Shown here: in pieces, positions 41,308 to 49,691 of the stretch
Position numbering within the stretch: the first letter of the stretch is position 1
Layout: each line of letters opens with the position of its first letter
The notes under the pieces: model-generated
Seen by the model: only the letters and a program-made list of their open reading frames with translations
Databases searched by the model: none
What the model was told of the DNA's origin: nothing
Made by a program: the position numbers and the translations under genes
Source of the DNA: Thermococcus sp. M39
Lineage (GTDB): Archaea; Methanobacteriota_B; Thermococci; Thermococcales; Thermococcaceae
DNA length: 64,000 nucleotides
Assembly: GCF_012027325.1 (NCBI RefSeq)
Contig: NZ_SNUG01000001.1
Span: forward strand, 1 to 64,000
Reading direction: 5' to 3'

Positions 41308-43183
41308 AACCCAGGACCTCCAAAATTCTCTCCATTCTGGCAAAGAACTCCTTTCTCTCAACTTCACTAAGTTCAACTCCACCGTAAACTGCCTTCTCGT
41401 GGAGCTCAGTTACAACTTTTAAATCTCCATAAAATTCTGCATCCTTCAAAGCCTTAAGAACTTCCCTAGGCGTTAAGCTCTTCCTTAAATTAAATGCTGA
41501 TGCCAACTCCTCAAACAACATCTTATAGGCTTCTTTAACATCTTTTGGGAGCTCAGGTTTTTGCTTAATGATCTCTATAAATTCTTCCTCGCTTATTCCC
41601 TGGGCTTCTTCAATTTCCCTCTCTCCCAACATCTTAGGCAGCTTAAGTTTTTCCCTTTTCCAGTAAAGCAGAGAGCCTAAAAGGACCGCTATAAGGAAAA
41701 TAACCATGAGATTTGACCTCATTTTTGCAGGCTTCTCAACAACTAGAATTGTAACTATGTTTGACTTTGCCTCCTGATGGAGCTCATCTCCAGCATAGAA
41801 AGCGTATATGCTGTACGTGCCGAGTGAGCTAAAGTTTAGATTAAGCTCAAAGGTCTCATTCGCCTCAACGACTTTATACAACCTCCTGTTCATGTAAATC
41901 TCAATTGGTGAGGCATGTTTTAGTCCAGTTATTACTCCCTTAACCTTAACGTTTTCACCCAAAAATACCTTATTCTTCTCCGGGTCAAGAACTATGTTTA
42001 CAGGATACTTTGAAAAGACAATCTCAACAGTTTTGTTTGTCCCTTCATGAATCTCATCGCCATAAAAAACCACATTGACTTTTTCTTTCTTTGCAGAATC
42101 AGAGTAGAACTCCCTAAAGAACTCTCCTCGTTCATTTGTTGTTGCTTCACTTGAATTGACGTAAACCTTAACATTTTGGAGAGGCTTCTTGTAGTAATCA
42201 ACCAGTGTTCCTCTAACTGTAAGCTTTCTTCCTATAAGCTCTTCAAACGTTGAATCCATTATAAACCGAGTTGGTATCTTTCTGACCCTCACAATGACTA
42301 CGTTTGACATTCTTCTCGTGCCGTTAATCTCTTGAGTTGCATAAACTTTGTATTCTTTAAGCTCATTAAAGGAGTAGCTCATAGAAAAGCTCCCATCCTT
42401 CGCAGTCTTCACTTGATACATCTTTGTTATGATTCTACTTTCATTCTCAAAGTACTCAATGGATATCCAAACTGTACCAGGATTGCTTGTATGTCCGTAA
42501 ATCAAAACTTTATCAAAGAGGATTGGATTTCTATTGGAAACATCGATCCAGAGATGCCTCTGAACTGCAGCATTTAGGCTCATCTCCTTTGAAATTTCCT
42601 CAACTGTGGAAAGATAACTGCTGATTTTCTTTTCCATTTCTTCCATCCACTTCCTTATTGGGGTTGTGTTGAATTTAAGGATATGAGTCCCGTTTTTGAG
42701 CTCTATGTTATCTATGGCATCTAAATCCGAATACATTTCCTTTAGCGTCTTGTTCATAGCTATAATTTTCAGATTAGCCTCCCTAAAGAGTTCTTCATCA
42801 GGGGAGTTTTCCAAATCTCTGATAACATTCTGCAGCTCGTAATTTGTCTGCCCTAAAAAGAGGAGCTTTTTTGAGAACTGATAGAAGGGCTCAACAACGT
42901 ACCTAGCTTTAGTCTCAATCCCCCGAGATTGGTAGTAGATTGCCTCATCTCTAGTGAGCTCAAGCCTATCAAAGGTTATCTTTGAGAGATTCAAATAGTA
43001 ATCATTATCCTCGACCATGTATTTTAAGGTGTATGCAAACTCCTGAATAAACAGATCGAAATAGAAATACATAAACTGATCATTCTCCTCAACTTCACTC
43101 ACCTTTACGTGCTTAACTTGAGCATGCACCGATGAGAATGTGAGCATTATAATCAGCAGAGCAATCAGCTTTGAACGTTTTTT
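41300..43183 (-). CDS. Secreted/membrane protein with Ig-like repeats and DUF4129-type tail
   Basis: A 627-aa protein. A signal peptide (LIALLIIMLTFSSVHA) leads to a helical external domain, then two or three Ig-like repeats (YKKPLQNVKVYVNSSEATTN). A membrane helix LMVIFLIAVLLGSLLYW lies near residue 535, and a cytoplasmic DUF4129-like tail (EAYKMLFEELASAFNLRKSL) follows. It is the first gene of the MoxR operon. ATG at 43183 is preceded by TTGAGGATC, and the TATA box at 43219 gives a leader of about 14 nt. Confidence 0.75.
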   Translation of the reverse strand, partial: KKRSKLIALLIIMLTFSSVHAQVKHVKVSEVEENDQFMYFYFDLFIQEFAYTLKYMVEDNDYYLNLSKITFDRLELTRDEAIYYQSRGIETKARYVVEPFYQFSKKLLFLGQTNYELQNVIRDLENSPDEELFREANLKIIAMNKTLKEMYSDLDAIDNIELKNGTHILKFNTTPIRKWMEEMEKKISSYLSTVEEISKEMSLNAAVQRHLWIDVSNRNPILFDKVLIYGHTSNPGTVWISIEYFENESRIITKMYQVKTAKDGSFSMSYSFNELKEYKVYATQEINGTRRMSNVVIVRVRKIPTRFIMDSTFEELIGRKLTVRGTLVDYYKKPLQNVKVYVNSSEATTNERGEFFREFYSDSAKKEKVNVVFYGDEIHEGTNKTVEIVFSKYPVNIVLDPEKNKVFLGENVKVKGVITGLKHASPIEIYMNRRLYKVVEANETFELNLNFSSLGTYSIYAFYAGDELHQEAKSNIVTILVVEKPAKMRSNLMVIFLIAVLLGSLLYWKREKLKLPKMLGEREIEEAQGISEEEFIEIIKQKPELPKDVKEAYKMLFEELASAFNLRKSLTPREVLKALKDAEFYGDLKVVTELHEKAVYGGVELSEVERKEFFARMERILEVLGYA

Positions 43184-43218
43184 CATGATCCTCAAACTAT
43201 TATCCACAAGGAAAATCC

Positions 43219-43230
43219 TTATAAAATTAA
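43219..43230. promoter_or_regulatory. Bidirectional TATA box between the MoxR operon and DUF1616 genes
   Basis: TTATAAAATTAA on the plus strand is centred 26 nt before the ATG at 43250 (a leaderless start). Read on the minus strand it is TTAATTTTATAA, which would begin the 43183 transcript about 14 nt before its ATG. A single AT-rich site may therefore serve both directions. Confidence 0.5.
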
Positions 43231-43249
43231 CCATTGTTAAACTTTAATC

Positions 43250-44017
43250 ATGTCGAAGATAAAATTCGTTACGGGAGGATTGTTGATAATTTTAGGCTCC
43301 GTCTTAACATATTATGGTGGAATTGTGTCCAACCCGAGGTATATAAATTTTGGAATAGCGGGAATATTTTTAGGACTTGTCGTCATTTCCTTGGTTCCCT
43401 CGAAGTTTGTAAGATACGAAACATTTGAGGCTATGGTAAAGCCCTACTTAGACTTTTCAAAAAATTTTATATCCAATCTTGCCCTTGAAGGAAAAGCAGT
43501 TTATATTCCTCCTTATGAAAATCTTCCAAAGGGCGGAACGTTTATTTCTCTGAAAGAGGATTTTGATTTGGATTTAGGGAGGCTGGATGAAGAGACTGTT
43601 TTCTTAACAAACGTGAGCAGAGAAAAGGAAATGGGACTTCTAATCACCCCCCCGCTGGGGTATGATTTAGCGAAGAAGTTTGAGGAATACAGCGAAATTG
43701 ATTTGCAGAACACAGAAATTAACCTTGCAATAACCTCAGCTTCATCAGTTCTCAAAACTCTCGATTTAGTCGGAGGAATTGATTTTGAAGAAAATAATGA
43801 GGAGATAGTTCTCTACATTGAGAACATAAAGCCAGAATTTTGTAGGGAAGTTAAGAATGAGACTTGCGAAAAATTAGCCTGTCCGATATGTTCCTCAATC
43901 CTCTTCGCAATTGCCAAATCCCAAAATGAGCTTATAAAAATTGAAAGCATTAAAAAGTACAAGGACTACACTGAAGTGAGAGTTAGACGGCTTGGAGGAG
44001 TGGAGAAATGGATGTAG
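43250..44017 (+). CDS. Membrane-anchored protein with conserved Cys pairs
   Basis: A 255-aa protein: two N-terminal membrane helices (GGLLIILGSVLTYYGG and FGIAGIFLGLVVISLV), then a soluble domain ending with four Cys (FCREVKNETCEKLACPIC), perhaps a metal or disulfide site. The family is not recognised. Leaderless start, no ribosome site. It is divergent from the MoxR operon and precedes the small membrane protein and DUF1616 gene with overlaps or a 9-nt spacer. Confidence 0.7.
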   Translation: MSKIKFVTGGLLIILGSVLTYYGGIVSNPRYINFGIAGIFLGLVVISLVPSKFVRYETFEAMVKPYLDFSKNFISNLALEGKAVYIPPYENLPKGGTFISLKEDFDLDLGRLDEETVFLTNVSREKEMGLLITPPLGYDLAKKFEEYSEIDLQNTEINLAITSASSVLKTLDLVGGIDFEENNEEIVLYIENIKPEFCREVKNETCEKLACPICSSILFAIAKSQNELIKIESIKKYKDYTEVRVRRLGGVEKWM

Positions 44018-44250
44018 ATTCTGCTATAATTCTCTTCCTAGCAATTTGGGCGATTTTAGATGCTTTACTGGTTCATTCTCTGGATGTATTCCTCACAATA
44101 CTTTTAATTGGAACTCTAATAGCTCTTGAGCTAGGGGAATTCTTCATGAGAAAAGAGAGCAAAGATGCTTTAAAGTCAGTTGCATATCTTTTACTGATGA
44201 TTTTCGCCGTAATAGTGATAAAAAAGGTTGCAGAAGTGCTTCAGAGCTGA
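44008..44250 (+). CDS. Small two- to three-helix membrane protein
   Basis: 80 aa, nearly all hydrophobic (IILFLAIWAILDALLVHSL, then LTILLIGTLIALELG). GGAGGAGTGGAGAA precedes the ATG, which overlaps the upstream gene by 10 nt. The function is unknown. Confidence 0.65.
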   Translation: MDVDSAIILFLAIWAILDALLVHSLDVFLTILLIGTLIALELGEFFMRKESKDALKSVAYLLLMIFAVIVIKKVAEVLQS

Positions 44251-44259
44251 GGTGAGAGC

Positions 44260-45240
44260 ATGAAGAAGTACTGGGATTTAATAACGATAATAGCTTTATC
44301 ACTCCTCCTTGATTTCTTAATCTTTTACTATCCCGAGAGCCTAGCCAGAAAAGCTCTTGGCTTAGCTTTTGTCCTCTTCTTTCCGGGATATGTTTTCATA
44401 ACCGCTCTCTTTCCCAAGAAAAAGGAGCTTGACAACCTTGAAAGGCTAGCTTTGAGCTTTGGGCTGAGCATAGCAATAGTTCCCTTAATAGGTTTGGGAT
44501 TAAATTACACACCATGGGGGATTCGTTTGATCCCAATTTTAGTGAGCTTAACAGTCTTCAACGCGATCGTTGGAATTATTGCCATTTACAGAAGGGCAAA
44601 AGCTAGGGAACCCTGGATCCCGTGGATTGACATTGAAAAGCTCAAAGAAGAACTTGAATGGGATAAGGCGAGCAAGTTGGATAAAGCACTAACAGTAATT
44701 TTAATCATTGCAATCTTCTCCTCAATTGCAACTTTAGCTTATGTCATAACTCATCCCAAGCCAGGAGAAAAGTTCACCGAATTTTACATCTTGGGACCAA
44801 ATGGAAAAGCAGCCGATTATCCAACTGAATTAAAGGTTGGCGAGGAAGGAAGGGTAATTTTGGGAATAGCTAACCACGAGTACAGAAACGTCACATACTA
44901 TGTTGAAGTCTGGCTTGTGAACCTAACTTACGACTTTGAGACAAACACAACTCACATTTACAACATGTACCTGATGGATCGCTTTAACGTTAATCTGCCG
45001 CATAAGCCAATAGATATAGAAGGCAACTGGACGCCTCAGTGGGAAACGAACTATACGTTCAGCATTGATAAGCCTGGAAAATGGCAGCTCTGGTTCTTAC
45101 TTTTCAAAGATGGGGAGCCTCCACTTCCAGAACCAATAAACGGAGATTATGCACAAACTAACGCAACCCAGAGAATCTTGGATGCTATTGATGGGAAGAT
45201 ATTAAGCTTAAAGCTTAATATTGAAGTTAGGAAGATCTAA
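44260..45240 (+). CDS. DUF1616 membrane protein
   Basis: A 326-aa protein. Four to five membrane helices with FVLFFPGYVFITALFPKK and ERLALSFGLSIAIVPLIGL, the typical DUF1616 start, lead to an external Ig-like domain (ITHPKPGEKFTEFYILGPNG; RVILGIANHEYRNVTYYVEV). Such archaeal proteins are often near glycan or surface genes. ATG after GGTGAGAGC, 9 nt behind the small gene. Confidence 0.85.
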   Translation: MKKYWDLITIIALSLLLDFLIFYYPESLARKALGLAFVLFFPGYVFITALFPKKKELDNLERLALSFGLSIAIVPLIGLGLNYTPWGIRLIPILVSLTVFNAIVGIIAIYRRAKAREPWIPWIDIEKLKEELEWDKASKLDKALTVILIIAIFSSIATLAYVITHPKPGEKFTEFYILGPNGKAADYPTELKVGEEGRVILGIANHEYRNVTYYVEVWLVNLTYDFETNTTHIYNMYLMDRFNVNLPHKPIDIEGNWTPQWETNYTFSIDKPGKWQLWFLLFKDGEPPLPEPINGDYAQTNATQRILDAIDGKILSLKLNIEVRKI

Positions 45241-45250
45241 ATCAGCCTTC

Positions 45251-45308
45251 TTGTCTCAAAGTGAAAATAACTTAACCTCGGTGCTATAACATGCGAGGCA
45301 AAGAGGAG
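45251..45308 (+). repeat. 58-bp repeat with imperfect terminal inverted repeats, copy 1
   Basis: It starts TTGTCTCAAAGTGAAAATAA and ends GCGAGGCAAAGAGGAG, and is closely matched by 47593-47648. The ends are inverted repeats. It lies 10 nt after the DUF1616 stop, and its right end borders the truncated AbrB gene. Confidence 0.7.
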
Positions 45309-45394
45309 ATTATTTGCTTATTTGAGTACTTAGGGGCCCACCTTTTGCGCCACTCTTTTGGCAGAACGATTCTCCCCTGACTATCAATCTTCAT
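45284..45394 (-). pseudogene. Truncated AbrB/SpoVT-type antitoxin
   Basis: The ATG at 45394 opens MKIDSQGRIVLPKEWRKRW, a clear AbrB-like N-terminus, but after about 22 codons similarity ends. The frame runs through the repeat to a stop at 45284, giving 36 aa against about 80-90 normal. A TATA-like TATATAAG precedes it. Its other half and toxin are not present here. Confidence 0.6.
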
Positions 45395-45455
45395 CTTATA
45401 TATCTAAACTAAAAGTTTAAGAGGTTGTGAGTTTAAGAGTGGAATGGTGAGCTGT

Positions 45456-45737
45456 ATGGCTGTTAAGAGTGCGGATCGGAAAGTATTCGAGTCAATTGTG
45501 GACGGTCTTGCTAAAGCCATAAAAGAGAAACCAGAGGATGTCATCTGGTTTTTCCAAGTTAGAGAGTTAATGAATGAGATGGATAAGCCAATGAGCGATG
45601 AAAGAGCTTGGAAGATTATTATAAAGGACAAAAAGTCCGCTAAAATAAGTACTGAGGAACTTCTTGAAACTGCAAGAAGAGAGTTGAGAAAATTTAGGAG
45701 GATTGAGGCTAAGCTTAAGAAGCTTGGAGTGGTTTAA
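45456..45737 (+). CDS. Probable antitoxin of a PIN pair
   Basis: A 93-aa helical protein (KVFESIVDGLAKAIKEKPED; ELLETARRELRKFRRIEAKL) that ends 1 nt before the PIN toxin start. ATG at 45456 follows GGTGAGCTGT. Antitoxin assignment rests on the neighbour. It is intact although its toxin is not. Confidence 0.6.
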   Translation: MAVKSADRKVFESIVDGLAKAIKEKPEDVIWFFQVRELMNEMDKPMSDERAWKIIIKDKKSAKISTEELLETARRELRKFRRIEAKLKKLGVV

Positions 45738-45738
45738 A

Positions 45739-46068
45739 TTGCCTAAGCTCAAGGTTGTTTTGGATACGTCTATTTTAATCAGTGCTTTAAAATCGAGAGA
45801 TATTAAGCGGAGTCCTTCTTGGAAGATTTTACAACTTCTTAGTGATGACAAGCTGATCAATTATGGTTCTAAGGAGACCATTGAAGAGATGAAAGAAACT
45901 CTTGCAATTGTTGGTCTGCTTGTTGGAAAACCTGAAAAAGCCAAAGCTATTTATCATTTGGTTTTGAATCATACTAAGCGAGTTTCTCCAAGAGTTCAAT
46001 TTGAAGAAGATAGAGAACTTGTTAAGCTGGTTGGTCATGCTGATGATCTGACCTCCTCCCCGCCCTGA
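45739..46068 (+). pseudogene. PIN-domain toxin cut by an IS-end hairpin
   Basis: TTG at 45739 with GGAGTGG before it opens LKVVLDTSILISALKSRD, the PIN start with its first Asp. Later YGSKETIEEMKETLA gives the Glu, and KLVGHADD the second Asp. Immediately after HADD the sequence becomes the IS right end (46048-46080) and the frame stops. The final strand and helices, about 35 residues, are lost. Confidence 0.7.
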
Positions 46069-46080
46069 AGGGCGAGGCTT
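46048..46080 (-). repeat. Solo IS200/IS605-type right-end hairpin, minus orientation
   Basis: The inverse sequence GAAAGCCTCGCCCTTCAGGG with CGGGGAGGAGGTCA matches the copy at 13181. Its outer end (TGACC) faces the PIN gene it truncated. What should be the inner side holds a flippase fossil instead of transposon genes, which implies a later deletion. Confidence 0.65.
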
Positions 46081-46084
46081 TCAA

Positions 46085-46130
46085 AATTCTCTTCCTAGGG
46101 AAGTTGCATTTTATAGGAAGAAAGAGCCGT
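46085..46130 (+). pseudogene. Internal fragment of a Wzx flippase gene
   Basis: It reads NSLPREVAFYRKKEP, matching NSLPREIAFYKEREP of the flippase at 23364-24893. About 46 nt survive, between the IS end and the TnpB element. Confidence 0.65.
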
Positions 46131-46192
46131 TGCTAACTGTTCTTGTTTTTGTGAAGGTTTATAGAAAATTGTGGATTTTTGTGGATCGAAAA

Positions 46193-46202
46193 CTATAAAA
46201 AC
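46193..46202 (+). promoter_or_regulatory. TATA box of the small gene and tnpB
   Basis: CTATAAAAAC lies about 37 nt before the ATG at 46235, leaving a leader of about 11 nt with GGTGAC. Confidence 0.45.
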
Positions 46203-46234
46203 TATAGTTTTGTATAATTGTTATGGTGACGGTT

Positions 46235-46366
46235 ATGGAGGAAAAGACTACCATTCAAGTGTCAAAGAAGTTGAGGGATAAACTCAAAGAGCTCGGTAAA
46301 AAAGGTGAAACATATGAGGAAATCATCTGGAGGCTCGTCGAGCACTATGAAAAGGGCAAAAAATGA
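46235..46366 (+). CDS. Small 43-aa protein before tnpB, antitoxin-like
   Basis: It starts MEEKTTIQVSKKLRDKLKEL and continues GKKGETYEEIIWRLVEHYEK. This resembles small ribbon-helix-helix or antitoxin-like proteins with a TTIQVS strand followed by helices. ATG at 46235 follows GGTGACGG; an in-frame ATG at 46223 has no site. It overlaps the tnpB start by 20 nt. Such small partners next to tnpB could regulate it (inference). Confidence 0.6.
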   Translation: MEEKTTIQVSKKLRDKLKELGKKGETYEEIIWRLVEHYEKGKK

Positions 46367-47579
46367 AACCGTTGTTAGAGCATACTCAATTCCACTCCAA
46401 GCTGACGAGACTATTCTAGAGTTTATTGAGGAATATCATAGGATGGCAAAGGTAGTTCTTCAAGAAATTCTCAATGCTGGGAAGTTCACGAAGGTTGAGA
46501 GGAAAGAATTGCGTGATAACCTCCTCAAGGATTGGAGTTATGCTGCTCACTATGTTGATTCGGCAATAAACCAAATGCTTGGGCTTGTAAAATCCTACAG
46601 GCGGAAACTCAAGAAGGGCAAGAAAGTCCGAAAGCCAAGGCTACGTAAAAAATTCGTTTACGTGAAGTCAACACTCTTTACTCTCAAAGGCTCCACGCTG
46701 AAGATAACAATAATCCCAAGAAAACACTATCTGGAAATAAACCTCACAAATTATCTCTTCATCCTGCCATTTTTGAAAGAAATTTGGGCGGGAAGACTAA
46801 AACTCGGCGGGTTATTCTTGTTTCCTAACAAACTCGTCCTCAACTTTGTAAAAACCGTAGAATACCTCGAGCCAAGGGACTGGATGAGTGTGGACATAAA
46901 CTTGACAAACGTTACTGTTCTTGCCGGATTGACAGTTTACAGATTCGACACTCGTGAATTATACCACATTCATCGAGTTTACGAGGAGAAGAGGCAGAAG
47001 ATTCAGAAAATTTCAGCATGGAACAAAAGGTTGAGCGAAGAACTGCTGAAAAAGTACTCAAGCCGGGAAAGGAACAGGGCAAAAGACTTCTTGCACAAGT
47101 TGGCGAATAAAATCGTTGAAATTGCTAGGGAGAAACAGGTGGGTATAATCCTTGAGGACTTGAATGGCATAAAGGAGAGGGTTTTGAAGGGTTCAAAGAG
47201 TTCGAACAGGAAGCTTTCCAAGTGGAATGCTCGTGAGCTGCAAAGGCTAATCGAGTACAAAGCCAAATGGCTTGGTGTTCCTGTTGTTTACGTTAATCCG
47301 AAAAATTCTTCAAAAACGTGCCCCGTATGCGGGGGTTGGTTAATACCCCAAGAGGGGCGGTTAATGAAGTGTTCTTGTGGTTTTGTTGAGGATAGGGATT
47401 TTATTGCTGTGTTGAACCTTCGGATGTGGGGCTCAGGGGTTACCCCGAAAGGGTTAGAGGTTTCGAGGGCTTCAACGCCCAATGAAGGGCCAATGAAGAC
47501 CAACCCCTACGGGATAATGGCAATAGAAAAACAAAGAATTGGGATAAAATTCTATGAAATTACACTAACTTCCCCGTAG
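46347..47579 (+). CDS. tnpB: TnpB, intact, without tnpA
   Basis: A 410-aa RNA-guided nuclease of the IS200/IS605/IS607 families. The RuvC-like residues are Asp 183 (SVDINLTN), Glu 270 (ILEDLNGI) and Asp 349 (EDRDFIAV). The zinc finger is CPVC with CSC (Cys 325, 328, 342, 344). The frame is unbroken. The ATG at 46347 encodes MKRAKNETVVRAYSIPL, a normal start; the longer frame from 46305 runs within the small upstream gene. No transposase gene adjoins, so the element would need a tnpA elsewhere to move. Upstream DNA is debris of PIN and flippase genes. Confidence 0.9.
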   Translation: MKRAKNETVVRAYSIPLQADETILEFIEEYHRMAKVVLQEILNAGKFTKVERKELRDNLLKDWSYAAHYVDSAINQMLGLVKSYRRKLKKGKKVRKPRLRKKFVYVKSTLFTLKGSTLKITIIPRKHYLEINLTNYLFILPFLKEIWAGRLKLGGLFLFPNKLVLNFVKTVEYLEPRDWMSVDINLTNVTVLAGLTVYRFDTRELYHIHRVYEEKRQKIQKISAWNKRLSEELLKKYSSRERNRAKDFLHKLANKIVEIAREKQVGIILEDLNGIKERVLKGSKSSNRKLSKWNARELQRLIEYKAKWLGVPVVYVNPKNSSKTCPVCGGWLIPQEGRLMKCSCGFVEDRDFIAVLNLRMWGSGVTPKGLEVSRASTPNEGPMKTNPYGIMAIEKQRIGIKFYEITLTSP

Positions 47580-47585
47580 GGGGAA
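47490..47585 (+). ncRNA. Candidate omegaRNA 3' stem at the end of the second tnpB
   Basis: A perfect 10-bp inverted repeat, CCCCTACGGG (47504-47513) and CCCGTAGGGG (47573-47582), spans the stop codon with a 59-nt gap, as in the IS607 tnpB but with different bases. This is where tnpB guide RNA is known to be made. Guide sequence would lie just after about 47585. Confidence 0.4.
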
Positions 47586-47592
47586 CCCCTCT

Positions 47593-47648
47593 TTGTCTCA
47601 AAGTGAAAATAATCTATCTCAGAGCTATAACATACGAGACAAAGAGAG
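47593..47648 (+). repeat. 56-bp repeat with terminal inverted repeats, copy 2
   Basis: CTTTGTCTC at the left and GAGACAAAG at the right are perfect inverted ends (47591-47599 and 47635-47643). The first 20 nt are the same as copy 1 at 45251. It follows the tnpB end directly and precedes the flippase TATA box (47655-47663). Confidence 0.7.
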
Positions 47649-47718
47649 ACTAACTTTATAAATCAGGCTACCCTCAAATAAAGAATGATAGTATAGACAC
47701 CTCCGAGGGGTTGAAACA

Positions 47719-48966
47719 ATGAATTCACTAAAAACCGTAATATCTAAACACGGTCTCTTCAGGGATACGTTTATCATGATGGTTGCAGTAACACTTTCAA
47801 ATTTCTTCAATTATCTCTATCAGCTCTCCATGGGGAGGCTATTGACTCCGGTAGAGTATGGAGAGCTTTTTAGTTTACTCTCACTTCTCTATATATTTTC
47901 AATGTTTTCAATGACAATCAATACTTCTATGACAAAGTTTACAGCGGCATATAAAGCCAAAGGTGAACTTGGAAAAGTTAAAACCCTCCTCATACAAGGA
48001 ACTAAGAAGCTCACACTAATGGGAACTGCCATTTATCTAACCGTTGTACTCACATCCCCTTTCATTGCTAAGTTCCTTAATATGAATACGCCTACTCCTA
48101 TTTTACTCCTTTTTGCATCAATACCTTTTGGTTTTTTGCTACCGCTTTATCAGGGGATTTTAAGAGGACTACAAAGATTTGAACTATTAGGAGTTAGTTT
48201 GTCTTCATGGTCTTTCTTTAAGCTTTTCTTTGGAGTTGCACTGGTTTTGTTGGGTTTTGGAGTTTTAGGAGGGCTTTCTGGAGTCTTCTTAGCTCATGTA
48301 TTGGGAGTTTTTATTACTGTAATTTTCCTTAGAGATATTTTTACTAGCAAAGCAGACGGTGAAAAAATTGAGTTACGTGCTCTTTTAAATTATAGTGGGA
48401 TGGCATTTCTTGCAATATTCGCTTATACAACAATGTGGAACATTGATGTTATTTTAGTTAAGCATTATCTCTCTCCTTTAGAAGCTGGGCAGTATTCTGC
48501 TATCTCTGTGTTGGGGAAAATCGTTTTGTTTGCTCCTGCTGCCGTTGGCATGGTGATATTTCCAAAAGCTGCTGAGATGCATGAGAAAGGGGAAGAGCAT
48601 TTTCACGTATTGCTAAAGGGATTAGCGTTGACGCTTTTGATTTCTGGCGGGATAGTTTTAGCCTATGCTTTGTTTCCGGAGTTTGTTATTAAGTTCATTT
48701 ACGGGGAGAAGTACCTCAGTGTTGCACCGTATTTGTGGAGGTATGGCTTGGCGATGATGTTCTTTTCATTGGCAAGTGTAATGGTTAATTATTCTTTATC
48801 CATAAACAAAACAAATATTTCTTTCTATCTATTAGGACTGCTCGCAACTGAGATAGTTCTGTTGTCTCTTGGCAGTAAGAACATTCCTACAATAATAAAT
48901 ATGTTAACTGGAGTAAGCATTTTAATGGTAATTGTGCTGTTTATATATATTGGGAGGCAAAAGTAA
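47719..48966 (+). CDS. Wzx-type flippase, first gene of the second glycan operon
   Basis: A 415-aa membrane protein of the MOP superfamily with about 12 helices, starting DTFIMMVAVTLSNFFNYLYQLSMGRLLTP without a signal peptide. The charged loop MWNIDVILVKHYLSPLEAGQY is the family's central motif. It should flip lipid-linked glycans. It is shorter than the 509-aa flippase at 23364. The start follows GAGGGGTTG, and a TATA box is at 47655-47663. It overlaps the next gene by 1 nt, so the operon runs on. Confidence 0.82.
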   Translation: MNSLKTVISKHGLFRDTFIMMVAVTLSNFFNYLYQLSMGRLLTPVEYGELFSLLSLLYIFSMFSMTINTSMTKFTAAYKAKGELGKVKTLLIQGTKKLTLMGTAIYLTVVLTSPFIAKFLNMNTPTPILLLFASIPFGFLLPLYQGILRGLQRFELLGVSLSSWSFFKLFFGVALVLLGFGVLGGLSGVFLAHVLGVFITVIFLRDIFTSKADGEKIELRALLNYSGMAFLAIFAYTTMWNIDVILVKHYLSPLEAGQYSAISVLGKIVLFAPAAVGMVIFPKAAEMHEKGEEHFHVLLKGLALTLLISGGIVLAYALFPEFVIKFIYGEKYLSVAPYLWRYGLAMMFFSLASVMVNYSLSINKTNISFYLLGLLATEIVLLSLGSKNIPTIINMLTGVSILMVIVLFIYIGRQK

Positions 48967-49691
48967 TGCCTACAATATCAGTGCTAATGCCTGCATACAA
49001 TGAAGGAAAAAACTTGGAAAAAGCAGTTAGAGAAACGATGAAAGAGTTAAAGGGATTGGACTATGAAATAATCATAATCAACGATGGCTCTAGGGATAAT
49101 ACACTGCAGGTAGCAAAAGAACTCTGTGAATCATTTAGAGATGTCAGGTTAGTAAGCTACTCTAAGAACAGGGGAAAGGGGTATGCCCTGAAAAAGGGCT
49201 TTGAGAAGAGTAGGGGTGAGATAATCGTATTCTTCGATGCGGATTTGGATATCCCTCCTTTTCAAATAAGAAGGTTCTTGAAAACCCTTCAAAATGGGTA
49301 TGATGTTGTCATAGGCTCGAAATATCTCCCGGGAGCAAGAGTTAGGTATTCCAAAAAAAGAAGGTTGTTCAGCATTTGGTATAGAACACTGGTTAAAATG
49401 TTGCTCAAGTTAGATGTCAGTGATACTCAAGTTGGACTTAAAGTGTTTAGGAGGGAGGTATTAGAGAAAGCGTTTTCCAAGATTTTGGTCAAAAAATACG
49501 CTTTCGATGTGGAACTTTTGACCGTGATAAATATGTATGGGTACAAGATTTATGAACTGCCAATTAAAATTGAACATAAAAGTTTTGATTCCTCTATAGA
49601 TTATAGAGCAATAACAAGAATGTTCATAGATACTATGGCAATATTTTACAGGAAAAACATTTTGCATTACTATAACGGTGATAATAAATGA
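48966..49691 (+). CDS. Dolichyl-phosphate-sugar synthase-like GT2
   Basis: A 241-aa GT-A enzyme. SVLMPAYNEGKNLEKAVRET, IINDGSRDNTLQVAKEL and the metal site VFFDADLDIPPFQ fit the AglJ/DPM1 group that loads a sugar onto a polyprenyl phosphate. DTQVGLKVFRREVL is another family motif. It has no membrane helices at the C-terminus, unlike the one at 36322. It overlaps its neighbours by 1 and 4 nt. Confidence 0.85.
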   Translation: MPTISVLMPAYNEGKNLEKAVRETMKELKGLDYEIIIINDGSRDNTLQVAKELCESFRDVRLVSYSKNRGKGYALKKGFEKSRGEIIVFFDADLDIPPFQIRRFLKTLQNGYDVVIGSKYLPGARVRYSKKRRLFSIWYRTLVKMLLKLDVSDTQVGLKVFRREVLEKAFSKILVKKYAFDVELLTVINMYGYKIYELPIKIEHKSFDSSIDYRAITRMFIDTMAIFYRKNILHYYNGDNK

